Under the pieces are notes generated by a model. That model did not search any database and was not told the DNA's origin. It saw only the letters and a list, made by a program, of their open reading frames with translations. Positions 1 through 7,088 of a DNA stretch of 9,526 bases are shown piece after piece; the stretch's first letter is position 1; each line of letters opens with the position of its first letter. Made by a program: the position numbers and the translations under genes. The stretch lies in assembly GCA_021803885.1 (NCBI GenBank), contig JAJZKY010000141.1, positions 1 through 9,526 of the forward strand, given 5' to 3'. This stretch comes from Planctomycetota bacterium (GTDB taxonomy: Bacteria; Planctomycetota; Phycisphaerae; WQYP01; JAJZKY01).

Positions 1-326
1 GCAATCCGGTGTACGATCCCAAGCCGGCTTATCTGGCGGCCCGCACGCTGGCGACGCAGCTTGCCGGCTGCCGGTTCGTTAAACGGTTGAAAATCGGTGG
101 TGCGGACAATTACGTGCTGCTGTTCCACGGGCCGAAAGGCAATCGCCTCGCCGCCTGGACCACGTCCCGCCAGGCACATGTGGTCGTATTGCCGCTGGCA
201 TCTGGTCATTACCGCCTTACCAACGAGACCGGCACGAAAACGCGCACGCTTATCGCCCGCGACAACAAGCTCCATCTTTCCCTTTCCCATGATCCGGAAT
301 ACATCAGCCAAAATGGCCATGGCTAA
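1..326 (+). CDS. C-terminal end of a probable glycoside hydrolase-like protein (5' truncated by window)
   Basis: The open frame runs in from the left edge (first full codon at position 3) to a TAA at 324-326, giving 107 visible residues. A GTG at 9 is in frame but has no ribosome binding site and the frame is open before it, so the true start lies upstream. The segment reads PAYLAARTLATQLAG, then a run of alternating hydrophobic strands (YVLLFHG, AAWTT, VVVLPL, LHLSLSHDPEYI). From memory, this pattern of a last helix followed by a small beta domain closes many bacterial glycosidases and related carbohydrate-active enzymes. No catalytic residues are in the window, so family and substrate cannot be given. 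It converges on the minus-strand operon, and the two stop codons overlap by four bases. Confidence 0.55.
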   Translation, partial: NPVYDPKPAYLAARTLATQLAGCRFVKRLKIGGADNYVLLFHGPKGNRLAAWTTSRQAHVVVLPLASGHYRLTNETGTKTRTLIARDNKLHLSLSHDPEYISQNGHG

Positions 327-1285
327 AAGCCGTGCCATAGACCGCTTATGAAGAGCCGCACGCGCACGACCTTTCCATTTTCCAGATCGATCAATAATGG
401 AATCGCCGGTTTAACCAACCATTGCCGCGACACTGGTAGACGAAGATGCAACATTCCGGCGGTATGAATGCCCGCCGGCAGCCGGCCAAAGGGCGGTAGT
501 TCAATTCGCGCCACCTGATGAAGTCGATGCGTTTTTTGAAGGCGCCGCCCGATCACCGCCAGAGCGTGTTGGCAGGCCGGGCAGCCGTGGTAATACAAAA
601 TCACCAGCCACCGCCCCTGTTGAATCCGCAAGCTGTGGGGCAGGTAACGCACCAGTGGGAACGCGTGCCCATTCCAGTCTGCCGGCTCCAATGTCACCAC
701 ACCATGGCCGCCGATGATTCGGCCATTTGTGTCCAGCACTGCCGGTCGCCAGTACTGCCAGCCCCACGCCGCGGCGGCGACGCTCAACCCCGCCAGCGCA
801 ATTGCCCACAGCCCGCGCCACCGCCGGAAGCGCACGCCGAGCGGCGCAACTGGTCCCAACTTCCACTGCGCCGCCAGGGAAAGAATGATTGCCGCATCCA
901 GGGCGAAGGTAAACCAGGGATTGATCTTGATCGGTCCGAAACAGCCGCAGGAATGGCGCCCGGTCAAGGCGCCAACCAGGGATACGCCGGCAAAGGCGGC
1001 GAAGGCGGCCAGGCTGATCGCCATCGCGTGGCGTCTGGCCAGGCCGCAAATCAGCCACAATCCCAGCGCCCATTCCGACAACACCTCTACTATGTGAAAA
1101 TAAACATGTGTGTTTGTCACGCCGCTTGCCAGGTTCACACCCTTGAGCAATGCGGCGGCGATCAGCAGCAACCCGATCAGCGGCGGCGCCAGTCCGATAG
1201 CCGGCCCGACCAGCCGACTTCCCACCGCCGCCGCGAGTTTCCCGCCCGTTTTACCCGAAAGATTGGTCTTCTTCATTATGTTCAT
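323..1285 (-). CDS. MauE-like membrane protein fused to a thioredoxin-like CxxC domain
   Basis: This 320-residue protein has two parts. Residues about 30-180 form a multi-helix membrane domain with a central HSCGCFG motif at 111-117, followed by a helix; the CGCFG signature is typical of MauE/DoxX-type redox-associated membrane proteins. After a linker, residues about 225-310 look like a thioredoxin fold: strand WLVILYY, then CPAC at 235-238, and later KPAIPLLID followed by ENGKVV, which fits the cis-proline strand and the edge strand. Known relatives pass electrons or disulfides across the membrane, and the CxxC probably faces the periplasm. It is the last gene of the operon. Its ATG overlaps the recO stop as ATGA, so translation is probably coupled; a second ATG three codons later is an alternative start. 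A role in oxidising cysteines of the upstream pseudopilins is possible but is only inference. Confidence 0.75.
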   Translation of the reverse strand: MNIMKKTNLSGKTGGKLAAAVGSRLVGPAIGLAPPLIGLLLIAAALLKGVNLASGVTNTHVYFHIVEVLSEWALGLWLICGLARRHAMAISLAAFAAFAGVSLVGALTGRHSCGCFGPIKINPWFTFALDAAIILSLAAQWKLGPVAPLGVRFRRWRGLWAIALAGLSVAAAAWGWQYWRPAVLDTNGRIIGGHGVVTLEPADWNGHAFPLVRYLPHSLRIQQGRWLVILYYHGCPACQHALAVIGRRLQKTHRLHQVARIELPPFGRLPAGIHTAGMLHLRLPVSRQWLVKPAIPLLIDLENGKVVRVRLFISGLWHGF

Positions 1286-2058
1286 TTATCGAATACAGCC
1301 GCCGCCAGGGAATACGTCTTCAAGGGCTTTTCCGCAATGAATCGCGCATAGCCCATCAACAACCGGGCTGCTGTCAACAACGCCCGCGAATTCGCTTCCC
1401 GGGACGGTGGCTGGGCGCGCAGCCGCATCGGCGTCGGCAGCCGCGCCAGCGCCAGAATCACCCCGCCGTCCACCTGCACCGCTCTCTTATCGGCAGGGCA
1501 ATCCGCACACCACAACCCGCCGGCGGCGGCCACAAATCGCATCGGCCGCCCCGGCCGCGCCGCCGCCTGGCACTCCTGGCAGCCGGCCAGCCGCGGCTGG
1601 TAGCCGGCTTCGGTCAAGGCACATTTCATGTATGCAACAACCGCCCGCGGCCCCTGCGCGCCGGCGAGCAGTTCCAAGGCCGCCACAAGCTGATCGTAAA
1701 GTTCCGGATGCGGGTCCAGCGGAGACAGCAGCAATGACGTGAATTCACAGACCATTTGGCCGGCGTAAAACGCCCGTAGTTGCGTCCGCAATTGCGGATG
1801 ATGATCCCGCACGTCCCACGCCGTAAGCGTGCCGAGTCCCGCATCCTCACGGGCCGGCAGAAATATCGCCTCCCCCCGGCAGAGTAAATCCAGTGGGCCG
1901 CCTATCGGTCCGGCCCGGCGTTTGCTCGCCTTCCGCGATCCCTTGGCCAGCAGCCCCATCAGGCCGTGCCGGCGGGTCAGCAGAGTGACCACTTGACTGG
2001 TTTCAGAAAAGTCGATCACGCGCAGGCACAGCGCTTCATCCGTCTGGTAATTGGCCAC
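1282..2058 (-). CDS. recO: DNA repair protein RecO
   Basis: This 258-residue protein has the usual RecO length and layout. An N-terminal OB-fold carries the hallmark beginning (EALCLRVIDFSETSQVVTLLTRRHG, split here as EALCLRVIDFSE then SQVVTLLT) with GLLAKGSRK after it. A helical domain follows, then a zinc site of paired cysteines, CQEC at 160-163 and CADC at 184-187. RecO anneals SSB-coated single strands and loads RecA together with RecR in gap repair. The start is GTG at 2058: an in-frame TAA lies four codons upstream, and the nearby ATG at 2063 is out of frame. No good Shine-Dalgarno sequence is visible, so it may depend on ribosomes leaving the gene upstream, which ends 18 bases before. 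Its place inside a pseudopilus operon probably reflects co-transcription, not a shared function. Confidence 0.92.
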   Translation of the reverse strand: MANYQTDEALCLRVIDFSETSQVVTLLTRRHGLMGLLAKGSRKASKRRAGPIGGPLDLLCRGEAIFLPAREDAGLGTLTAWDVRDHHPQLRTQLRAFYAGQMVCEFTSLLLSPLDPHPELYDQLVAALELLAGAQGPRAVVAYMKCALTEAGYQPRLAGCQECQAAARPGRPMRFVAAAGGLWCADCPADKRAVQVDGGVILALARLPTPMRLRAQPPSREANSRALLTAARLLMGYARFIAEKPLKTYSLAAAVFDK

Positions 2059-2076
2059 AACATGATTTTACAATTC

Positions 2077-2526
2077 TTAGAGCCGCTTGGGCAGCGGTTC
2101 GCGGCTCGGCGGAGAGACAGCCGTGACGATCCACCGGCGATCCTTGCGCCGGAGCGTGACGGTCTGGCGGCGTTGCACACGTCCCAACAACACGTTCACC
2201 TTGACCCGCACGCGGTCCTGGGCCGAGGATTCGACACGCACCCGCACGGCGGCATCCGCCACCGGCAATTGCGGAAGCGGCATCCGCCAACGCACGGGCG
2301 AAACTTGCCGACCCCACCGGCGGGCATGCGCCAAAACATCAATTGTTCCGGCGGTGAGCAACTCCTGCATCTGCGCCCGGCGGTGAATCTGCCGTGTGGC
2401 CCGCATGTCGCCCATGAACACATCGGCGAGAATCAACAAACAGACCGCGATCAGCACCATGAGCACCAACGCGGTGATGATGGCGAAACCCCGGCGGGAT
2501 TTATGGCTTATTCGCAACCGCGTCAT
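2077..2526 (-). CDS. GspK/PilX-like minor pseudopilin
   Basis: I place the start at ATG 2526, which shares its A with the preceding TAA (TAATG). The longer frame upstream overlaps the previous gene and has no prepilin signal. The 149-residue product begins with a short basic leader, MTRLRISHKSRRG, then FAIITALVLMVLIAVCLLILADVF, a single hydrophobic helix. Cleavage after Gly13 would leave Phe14 as +1. The +5 residue is Thr18 rather than Glu, as in GspK and PilX-like tip proteins, which also lack Glu5. The rest (about 95 residues) is Arg-rich with beta strands (AAVRVRVES, DRVRVKVNVLLG, RWIVTAVSP). GspK proper is about 300 residues and has a large alpha domain, so this is much shorter. A tip subunit that caps or initiates the pseudopilus is the likeliest role; the assignment rests mainly on the N-terminus and gene order. 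Confidence 0.65.
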   Translation of the reverse strand: MTRLRISHKSRRGFAIITALVLMVLIAVCLLILADVFMGDMRATRQIHRRAQMQELLTAGTIDVLAHARRWGRQVSPVRWRMPLPQLPVADAAVRVRVESSAQDRVRVKVNVLLGRVQRRQTVTLRRKDRRWIVTAVSPPSREPLPKRL

Positions 2527-3011
2527 TACCGCCGCCTCCGCGAAATCGCCTCGGCCAATCTCAGTTCGGCCGGCAGCACAATCATCCGCTTCCCTTTTTG
2601 TTGCCGGCGGCACAATTCCACAGCGTGTGCGGCTCGCTCGAAGTGCACCCCCGCACCAATGCCCGGCCACCGGTTCGACTCGCCCGTCCCATTTCCGCGC
2701 CGCAGAACGCGGGTGATCTCGCCGTGGTGACCGATACGCCACTCCACGCGGTTATTCGTTCCGATCCGGCAAATCAATTCGCTTGTTCCCCTGATCCTTA
2801 TCCGCCGGGCGATCCATACGTCGCGGCCCAGTTCCAGGGTCATCCGCCGCCAGGTGTCCTGGCGATTCTCGAATTGTCCGATTTTTCCAAATGTTTTTAT
2901 GCATTGGACAAATAACGTCCCGGCTATCAGGAAAAATACCCCCATAATGGACAGCGCCATGACCATCTCCATGATGGTAAAGGCCGGGAATGAACGATAG
3001 CGGGAATTCAT
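2526..3011 (-). CDS. Pseudopilin with class III prepilin signal (GspJ/GspI-like minor subunit)
   Basis: This 161-residue protein starts MNSRYRSFPA and continues with FTIMEMVMALSIMGVFFLIA, a standard prepilin N-terminus. Cleavage after Ala10 would leave Phe11 as +1 and Glu15 as +5, the glutamate that aligns subunits in the inner membrane. Ala instead of Gly at -1 is tolerated by prepilin peptidases but is less common. The helix is followed by FGKIGQFENRQDTWRRMTLELGRDVW, then short strands (SELICRIG, NRVEWRIG, EITRVLRRG), a layout usual for GspJ-type minor pseudopilins. The ATG overlaps the stop of the preceding gene as ATGA, and its own TAA overlaps the next ATG. The very basic C-terminus (SRRRR) is unusual for an exported domain. 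Which minor pseudopilin it matches is uncertain. Confidence 0.75.
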   Translation of the reverse strand: MNSRYRSFPAFTIMEMVMALSIMGVFFLIAGTLFVQCIKTFGKIGQFENRQDTWRRMTLELGRDVWIARRIRIRGTSELICRIGTNNRVEWRIGHHGEITRVLRRGNGTGESNRWPGIGAGVHFERAAHAVELCRRQQKGKRMIVLPAELRLAEAISRRRR

Positions 3012-3373
3012 CGGTGCGGCCCTCCCCGACCCGGCAAATCCGTTGCGATCGGAACCAGGCCGTAAAGCCGCGGATTATTGCCATGGATCCCGCGAGTCAC
3101 CATAACCCAACGATACCCTTGCGGCGCCGGCGCCGGCGCCGGCGCCTTCTGAATCGAAAAACCGGGCGGTAACTGAAACTTTCCGCCATTTCCGCCGCCG
3201 AAGCAGCCTTGGAGTATCGCCTGTTCCGTGTAGGAACACTGCCGGATCTCCGCCAGGTTTCGGGCCGTCTTGTTCGCCTGCCAGATGGCGTGTACGAATA
3301 CTCCGGTCAATATCAGCACCAACGCGATAGCCAGCAGTAGATCCACCATGATGAAGGCCCGGCGGTTTCGCAT
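3008..3373 (-). CDS. Small pseudopilin-like protein with Asp at +5
   Basis: This 121-residue protein begins MRNRRA, then FIMVDLLLAIALVLILTGVFVHAIW, a short basic leader plus one hydrophobic helix. If cut after Ala6, Phe7 is +1 and Asp11 is +5, an acidic but shortened replacement for the usual Glu. The helix is followed by NKTARNLAEIRQ, a Gly-rich stretch (CFGGGNGG), four Ala-Pro repeats at 77-84 and a small strand-rich end (YRWVMVTRGI). Two cysteines (46 and 57) could form a disulfide. GspH and GspI-type subunits are similar in length. The start shares one base with the preceding stop (TGATG), and the stop overlaps the next start by four bases. The prepilin-type start is the main evidence; the domain after it is not recognisable. 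Confidence 0.65.
   Translation of the reverse strand: MRNRRAFIMVDLLLAIALVLILTGVFVHAIWQANKTARNLAEIRQCSYTEQAILQGCFGGGNGGKFQLPPGFSIQKAPAPAPAPQGYRWVMVTRGIHGNNPRLYGLVPIATDLPGRGGPHR
3123..3146 (+). repeat. Four tandem copies of GGCGCC inside the small pseudopilin gene
   Basis: Four perfect head-to-tail copies of the palindromic hexamer GGCGCC lie within the minus-strand coding frame and encode four Ala-Pro pairs (residues 77-84). Because the unit is six bases, gain or loss of copies keeps the frame and only changes the length of a proline-rich linker. Confidence 0.9.
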
Positions 3374-4662
3374 CAGAACGGCCCTCGCATTTCCATGAAC
3401 CGCAGAAGCGATGTGTAGGGCAACCAGATCATCAGCGCCACCATCGCCACCGCGGCGCCGGATAGCAACACAAACACCGGGATAAAAGCCCCGCGAATCA
3501 TGTCCGCCAGCCGCGTGCAGCGCCAGCGGTACCAGCCATGCAGGCAGTCCAACCCCGCGACCAGAGTGGCGCCGTCGGCGGTGGAAAGCATGTCACAAAT
3601 CAACCGCGGCAGACGGGCGGCGCTGGCGGCGGCGGCCAAGGGAGAGCCTCGTTCCAGCACCGCCTTCCAGGTGAGTAATTTTTTACGGGCGACGCCATTG
3701 ACGCCGGCTTGCGCCGCCGACGTGATAACGGCTCCCAATTCCGCGCCTTGTTCAATTCCCCGCGCCAACACTTGCGCTGCCGTCGCCCACGAGCGGCTGC
3801 GTTCCAGGGAACGCACAATCGGCGCGTACCAGCGAACGCGATCCCAAAACCAAACGGTCCATCGCCGGCGGTACGCGCGGGGCGAGAGCGTCTTGTAAAG
3901 AAAAGATGCCTCCAACAAGGCAAACAGCGCGATGGCCGCCAACAGGATGGGCTTGAGCCACAGGAGCAGATGCGGATTCGATAGAAAACTCAAAGGCATG
4001 GGAATAGAAAAGGAATGGAATATTCTTCCCATTTTTGGCAGGACCATTCCCAATAAACCCATAATAAAGAGAGGGATAACCATGGCCAGCAGCAATAGAT
4101 ATCCCATATAGGGCTGATTAATTTCTTCGGTGGGAAACCAAAGCGCTCGCTCCGATTTGAGAGATTCCAACGTCTCCGGCAAATGACCGGTTTTTTCGGC
4201 GTCGGCGATGATGGCAATATTACGTCGATTCATCTCCGGCGCCGCCAGAGTCAAACTTTCCGAAAGCGTTTTTCCCCGGTGCAGCAATTCCGCTATGACC
4301 AATAACCGCACGGCCAAAGTTCCGGTTTCGGCCTCGCCGGCGATTTGCAGTGATTCCGGCAGCGGATGGTTCAACCGAACGGCCTGGTAAATGTACTCGA
4401 TCAGGGCATTGGCCCGCCGGCGCGATGCAAATCTCCATACCGTTGCGATTGGAAGAAAAAGAAAGACGACCAGAGCCGCCCAGAACCAGGTGGACTGGAA
4501 CCAGAATAAGAATAAAACAAAAACAACGATGCAGAAGGCAATAACGATCCCCCGGACGACTTCCTCGAGCCGCCCGCCCTTCCCGCGGCCGTTTTGCGTG
4601 GACCGTTCGATCCGCCGCAGTTGGCTACGCACCCGAAATGGCCGTGCCTTCCCGTTCACCAT
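3373..4662 (-). CDS. Second GspF/PilC-family (T2SF domain) inner-membrane protein
   Basis: The chosen start, ATG 4662, lies 8 bases after the stop of the preceding gene with GAGGTGG directly upstream; the next codon, GTG, is equally possible. The longer frame upstream runs inside the preceding gene and is not credible. The product has 429 residues. After a basic N-terminus come two membrane helices (about 36-52 and 58-78). A first T2SF-type helical bundle follows (about 85-175, with YIYQAVRLNHPLPESLQ, LHRGKTLSESL and IIADAEKTGHLPETL), then helices at about 187-209 and 234-255, a second bundle (about 275-390, with LARGIEQGAELGAVI and CDMLSTAD) and a last helix at about 391-415. GspF-family proteins form the inner-membrane platform that couples the ATPase to pseudopilus assembly. 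Unlike its neighbour it lacks the N-terminal GspF cytoplasmic segment and has extra helices instead, somewhat like TadB/TadC-style variants. It may pair with the first GspF. Confidence 0.8.
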   Translation of the reverse strand: MVNGKARPFRVRSQLRRIERSTQNGRGKGGRLEEVVRGIVIAFCIVVFVLFLFWFQSTWFWAALVVFLFLPIATVWRFASRRRANALIEYIYQAVRLNHPLPESLQIAGEAETGTLAVRLLVIAELLHRGKTLSESLTLAAPEMNRRNIAIIADAEKTGHLPETLESLKSERALWFPTEEINQPYMGYLLLLAMVIPLFIMGLLGMVLPKMGRIFHSFSIPMPLSFLSNPHLLLWLKPILLAAIALFALLEASFLYKTLSPRAYRRRWTVWFWDRVRWYAPIVRSLERSRSWATAAQVLARGIEQGAELGAVITSAAQAGVNGVARKKLLTWKAVLERGSPLAAAASAARLPRLICDMLSTADGATLVAGLDCLHGWYRWRCTRLADMIRGAFIPVFVLLSGAAVAMVALMIWLPYTSLLRFMEMRGPF

Positions 4663-4670
4663 CCACCTCA

Positions 4671-5909
4671 CTAATAAGCGGCGCTGGTCATAGCGTGCAG
4701 CATGGCTATCAGCGGCGCCACCATGGCATAGATCACATAACCGACGCTCAGCGCCAGCAGCACCAGCAGCGCGGGTGAAAGCGCCGCCGGAATCACCGCA
4801 ATGCGATGTTCGGCCTGGCGGCGGAATGATTCGGCGAGAGTCGCCAGTGTATCGGAAAGATTGTTGTGCTGGATCGCCAGTTGCAGCGCCGCGGGAATGG
4901 TTTTCGGCAGAATGCGGCACGGGGGTGTCTGGTCCAGCGCCCGGCCGGCCGACAAGCTTGCCACCATCCGCTTGCCGTCGGCTTGAACGGCCGGCGAGCC
5001 GGAGATGGCGCCGGCCAGTTCAATGGCCGCGGGCAAATCCATGCCGGCGTCCACTCCGATCCGCAAACCGTTGATCCAGCGCGCTATCAACTGGTTCCGC
5101 ACCGCCGGTCCGATTAGCGCCACGCGCCGCGCCACCATGTCGCGCAGATGCAGCATCAACCGGCGATGTTGAAAAATCAGCCAAAAGATCACTGCGGCTA
5201 CAATCAGAACGATCAGGGTTATAAGAATTTGCGGCGTTCCGCGGCCCAGAGTCAGTAAAATTTGCGTGGCCACTGGTAAGCGAAATGAAAAATAGTGCGG
5301 CCAGCCGCGGGCTGTCGTTGCATACATCTCCCGGAATTGCGGCAAAACGAATAATCCGAGAAAGCTCAAGACCAGCAGAATGGCGATGAACACAAACAAT
5401 GGATAGTACAACGCCCGGCGCAGCGCATCGCGCAGTTTTGCCGAAAGCTCCAGGTGCGAGCTGAGATTCATCAAGACGCCCGCAAGATTATTGCTTTGAA
5501 TTCCGGCTTGAACCAACGGGGCGTAATCGGCGGGAAATTGTCCCTTGCTTTTTTCAATGGCCTGCGGCAGGGAAAGTCCGCTTTCCAAATCGCTTGTAAG
5601 GGCATTGATCGCCCGGGCCAGCCGGCCGCGGCCCATTTCCGAACCGAGCAGTCGCAACCCCGCCTCCACCGGCAGGCCGCTTTTGATGAGCATGGCAAGC
5701 TGTTGATTGAAAGTTTTGAGGTCTTGGACCGACAGCGGCACCGGTCGCGCCGCCGGGCCGGCCGGCCATATTTGCACCACTTGCAGCCGCAGCGACTCCA
5801 AAAGCCGGCGCGCCGCATCCATGTCCGCCGCATTGAGCGTTCCGGTGATTTGTTCGCCTCCGGAAAGGCTGGCACGATAGGCAAAACTCCGATCCGATGC
5901 TTGTGCCAT
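4671..5909 (-). CDS. Type II secretion/type IV pilus platform protein GspF/PilC
   Basis: The 412-residue product is the normal GspF length. It starts with the typical short N-terminal region (FAYRASLSGGEQITGTLNAA and AARRLLESL to about residue 50). Next is a first T2SF domain at about 65-190, containing TFNQQLAMLIKSGLPVEAGL and ALYYPLFVFI, with the first membrane helix at about 171-190. A second helix spans about 226-247, the second T2SF domain about 275-400 (ARWINGLRIGVDAGMDLPAA), and a last helix about 377-399. Start choice: ATG 5909 has AGGAG six bases upstream, whereas the frame extension to 6020 overlaps the ATPase gene and has no GspF character. It follows the ATPase by 38 bases. The known role is to sit in the inner membrane, contact the ATPase and drive pseudopilin insertion. 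The second T2SF domain has PCRILPKTIPAALQLAIQHN where family members usually have an F/LP motif followed by a check on activity, so it looks intact. Confidence 0.9.
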   Translation of the reverse strand: MAQASDRSFAYRASLSGGEQITGTLNAADMDAARRLLESLRLQVVQIWPAGPAARPVPLSVQDLKTFNQQLAMLIKSGLPVEAGLRLLGSEMGRGRLARAINALTSDLESGLSLPQAIEKSKGQFPADYAPLVQAGIQSNNLAGVLMNLSSHLELSAKLRDALRRALYYPLFVFIAILLVLSFLGLFVLPQFREMYATTARGWPHYFSFRLPVATQILLTLGRGTPQILITLIVLIVAAVIFWLIFQHRRLMLHLRDMVARRVALIGPAVRNQLIARWINGLRIGVDAGMDLPAAIELAGAISGSPAVQADGKRMVASLSAGRALDQTPPCRILPKTIPAALQLAIQHNNLSDTLATLAESFRRQAEHRIAVIPAALSPALLVLLALSVGYVIYAMVAPLIAMLHAMTSAAY

Positions 5910-5915
5910 GAGTAT

Positions 5916-5920
5916 CTCCT
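5916..5920 (-). promoter_or_regulatory. Shine-Dalgarno AGGAG deciding the gspF-like start
   Basis: AGGAG lies six bases before ATG 5909 on the minus strand, in the short gap after the ATPase gene. It supports this ATG over the in-frame extension that reaches back into the ATPase gene. Confidence 0.7.
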
Positions 5921-5947
5921 TACCACGGCCCGGCCTTCTTGGCGCCC

Positions 5948-7051
5948 TTACCCCTCGCCCAGAACCCGCAACACCTCCGCCGAATCGGTCACACCCTGTT
6001 CGACCAGTTTCGCCGCGCAAGCCCGCAGCGACTCAAATCCCGCCTGCCGGGCCATCGCTGTTTCCAGAGCGGCGGCGTCCGCGTCGGCGAGAATCGCTTG
6101 CCGGAGAGGTTCGCTCATCGCGGTAAACTGCGCCACCGGCACACGACCCCGGTAATCATCCCCCCGCCGGCGGCGAAGCAAGCGCTGCGTCAGTACGCCG
6201 TAAACGGCGCTGGATATCTGGTGCCGCTCCATGCCCATTTCACACCACCGGCGAATCGCCGTCGCCGGCGAACCGGCGTGCATCGTGCACACCAGCCGGT
6301 GCCCCGTCAACGCCGCCTGCATTGCCAGCGAGGCGGTCTCGGCGTCGCGGATTTCACCCAGGGCCAGTACCTGCGGGTCCTGGCGCAACATGCTGCGCAG
6401 GGCTTTCTGATAACTCAGCGCGCCGAAGGGCGTGATCTCAATCTGGGTCACGCCGGCAATGTCGCGTTCGACCGGATCTTCCAGCGACACAATGCTCAGG
6501 CCCCGGCAATGTTCAACCATATATTCCAGCAGGGCGTAAACCGTGGTCGTTTTCCCTGAACCGGCCGGTCCGGTCACCGCCAGCAGACCGCTGTCCTGCC
6601 GGGCGAAACGCTCCAGCGCCGCCATGATCGGCGGCGGCAGCGACAAATCCGCCAAGCGCCGCGGTTGAACCAGTTCCGCCGGCAACCGCACCACGGCGCG
6701 CAGGCCGTGGCGTGTGGGAACGACGGAAAGCCGCAACTCCAACCGGACGTGGGGTGCAGGGGAAGTTCCGTCGGTGATCGGGATGGCGGTGGTGATCCGG
6801 CCTTCCTGCGGTACGTCCTGGCGATACGTCAAGAGACGGGCCATGATCATCAGGCGATTCACCACCGCCTCGCCCGCCTCTTTATCAAATGTTTTGTGCG
6901 CTTCCAGCAGCCCGTCGATGCGAAATTTAATCTCGTAGCCGTCCGCCGCCGGTTCCACATGAATATCCGAGGAACGGCGCCGTGCCGCCTCCGCCAGAAA
7001 ATGATCTACCAGCGGGCGGGCGTCCGGAAGATGACTCGGTTGTATCTGCAT
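5948..7051 (-). CDS. Short GspE/PilB-family secretion ATPase without the metal-binding motif
   Basis: This 367-residue ATPase has all four family boxes: Walker A GPAGSGKTTT at 161-170, Asp box IVSLEDPVE at 187-195, Walker B VLALGEIRDAETA at 228-240 and His box ALTGHRLVCTMHAG at 247-260. The preceding N2-type domain starts with SSDIHVEP (27-34) and FRIDGLL (43-49), which are GspE/PilB hallmarks. The hexamer would power pseudopilin assembly from the cytoplasmic face, together with the GspF proteins encoded next. GspE is usually about 500 residues. Here the N1 region that binds GspL-type partners is absent. The tetracysteine motif expected before YxGR is also missing: LLRRRRGDDYRGRVPV contains no cysteine. 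The length therefore approaches PilT, but SDIHVEP and gene order favour GspE/PilB. ATG 7051 is the first start; no clear Shine-Dalgarno precedes it. Confidence 0.88.
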   Translation of the reverse strand: MQIQPSHLPDARPLVDHFLAEAARRRSSDIHVEPAADGYEIKFRIDGLLEAHKTFDKEAGEAVVNRLMIMARLLTYRQDVPQEGRITTAIPITDGTSPAPHVRLELRLSVVPTRHGLRAVVRLPAELVQPRRLADLSLPPPIMAALERFARQDSGLLAVTGPAGSGKTTTVYALLEYMVEHCRGLSIVSLEDPVERDIAGVTQIEITPFGALSYQKALRSMLRQDPQVLALGEIRDAETASLAMQAALTGHRLVCTMHAGSPATAIRRWCEMGMERHQISSAVYGVLTQRLLRRRRGDDYRGRVPVAQFTAMSEPLRQAILADADAAALETAMARQAGFESLRACAAKLVEQGVTDSAEVLRVLGEG

Positions 7052-7069
7052 AACAGATCCACGCAGTCA

Positions 7070-7088
7070 AGTATAGCCGATAATTATA
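7070..7088 (-). promoter_or_regulatory. Possible -10 elements of the secretion operon promoter
   Basis: Reading the minus strand toward the ATPase gene, a perfect TATAAT (7088-7083) and a near match TATACT (7075-7070) lie 19-37 bases before the start codon in an AT-rich patch. Neither has a convincing -35 hexamer at 16-18 bases, so the promoter call is weak and rests on position and the -10 match only. Confidence 0.3.

Noticed and set aside
518..1351. Long plus-strand frame of 277 residues
   Set aside because: It is the shadow of the MauE-like gene on the opposite strand; the product is rich in Gln, Arg and Pro without domain structure.
1966..2730. Long plus-strand frame of 254 residues
   Set aside because: It is antisense to recO and two pseudopilin genes that have coherent overlaps and prepilin signals.
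4663..4920. N-terminal extension of the second GspF-like protein
   Set aside because: It would lie inside the 3' end of the first gspF-like gene; it lacks GspF-like sequence, and a ribosome binding site supports ATG 4662.
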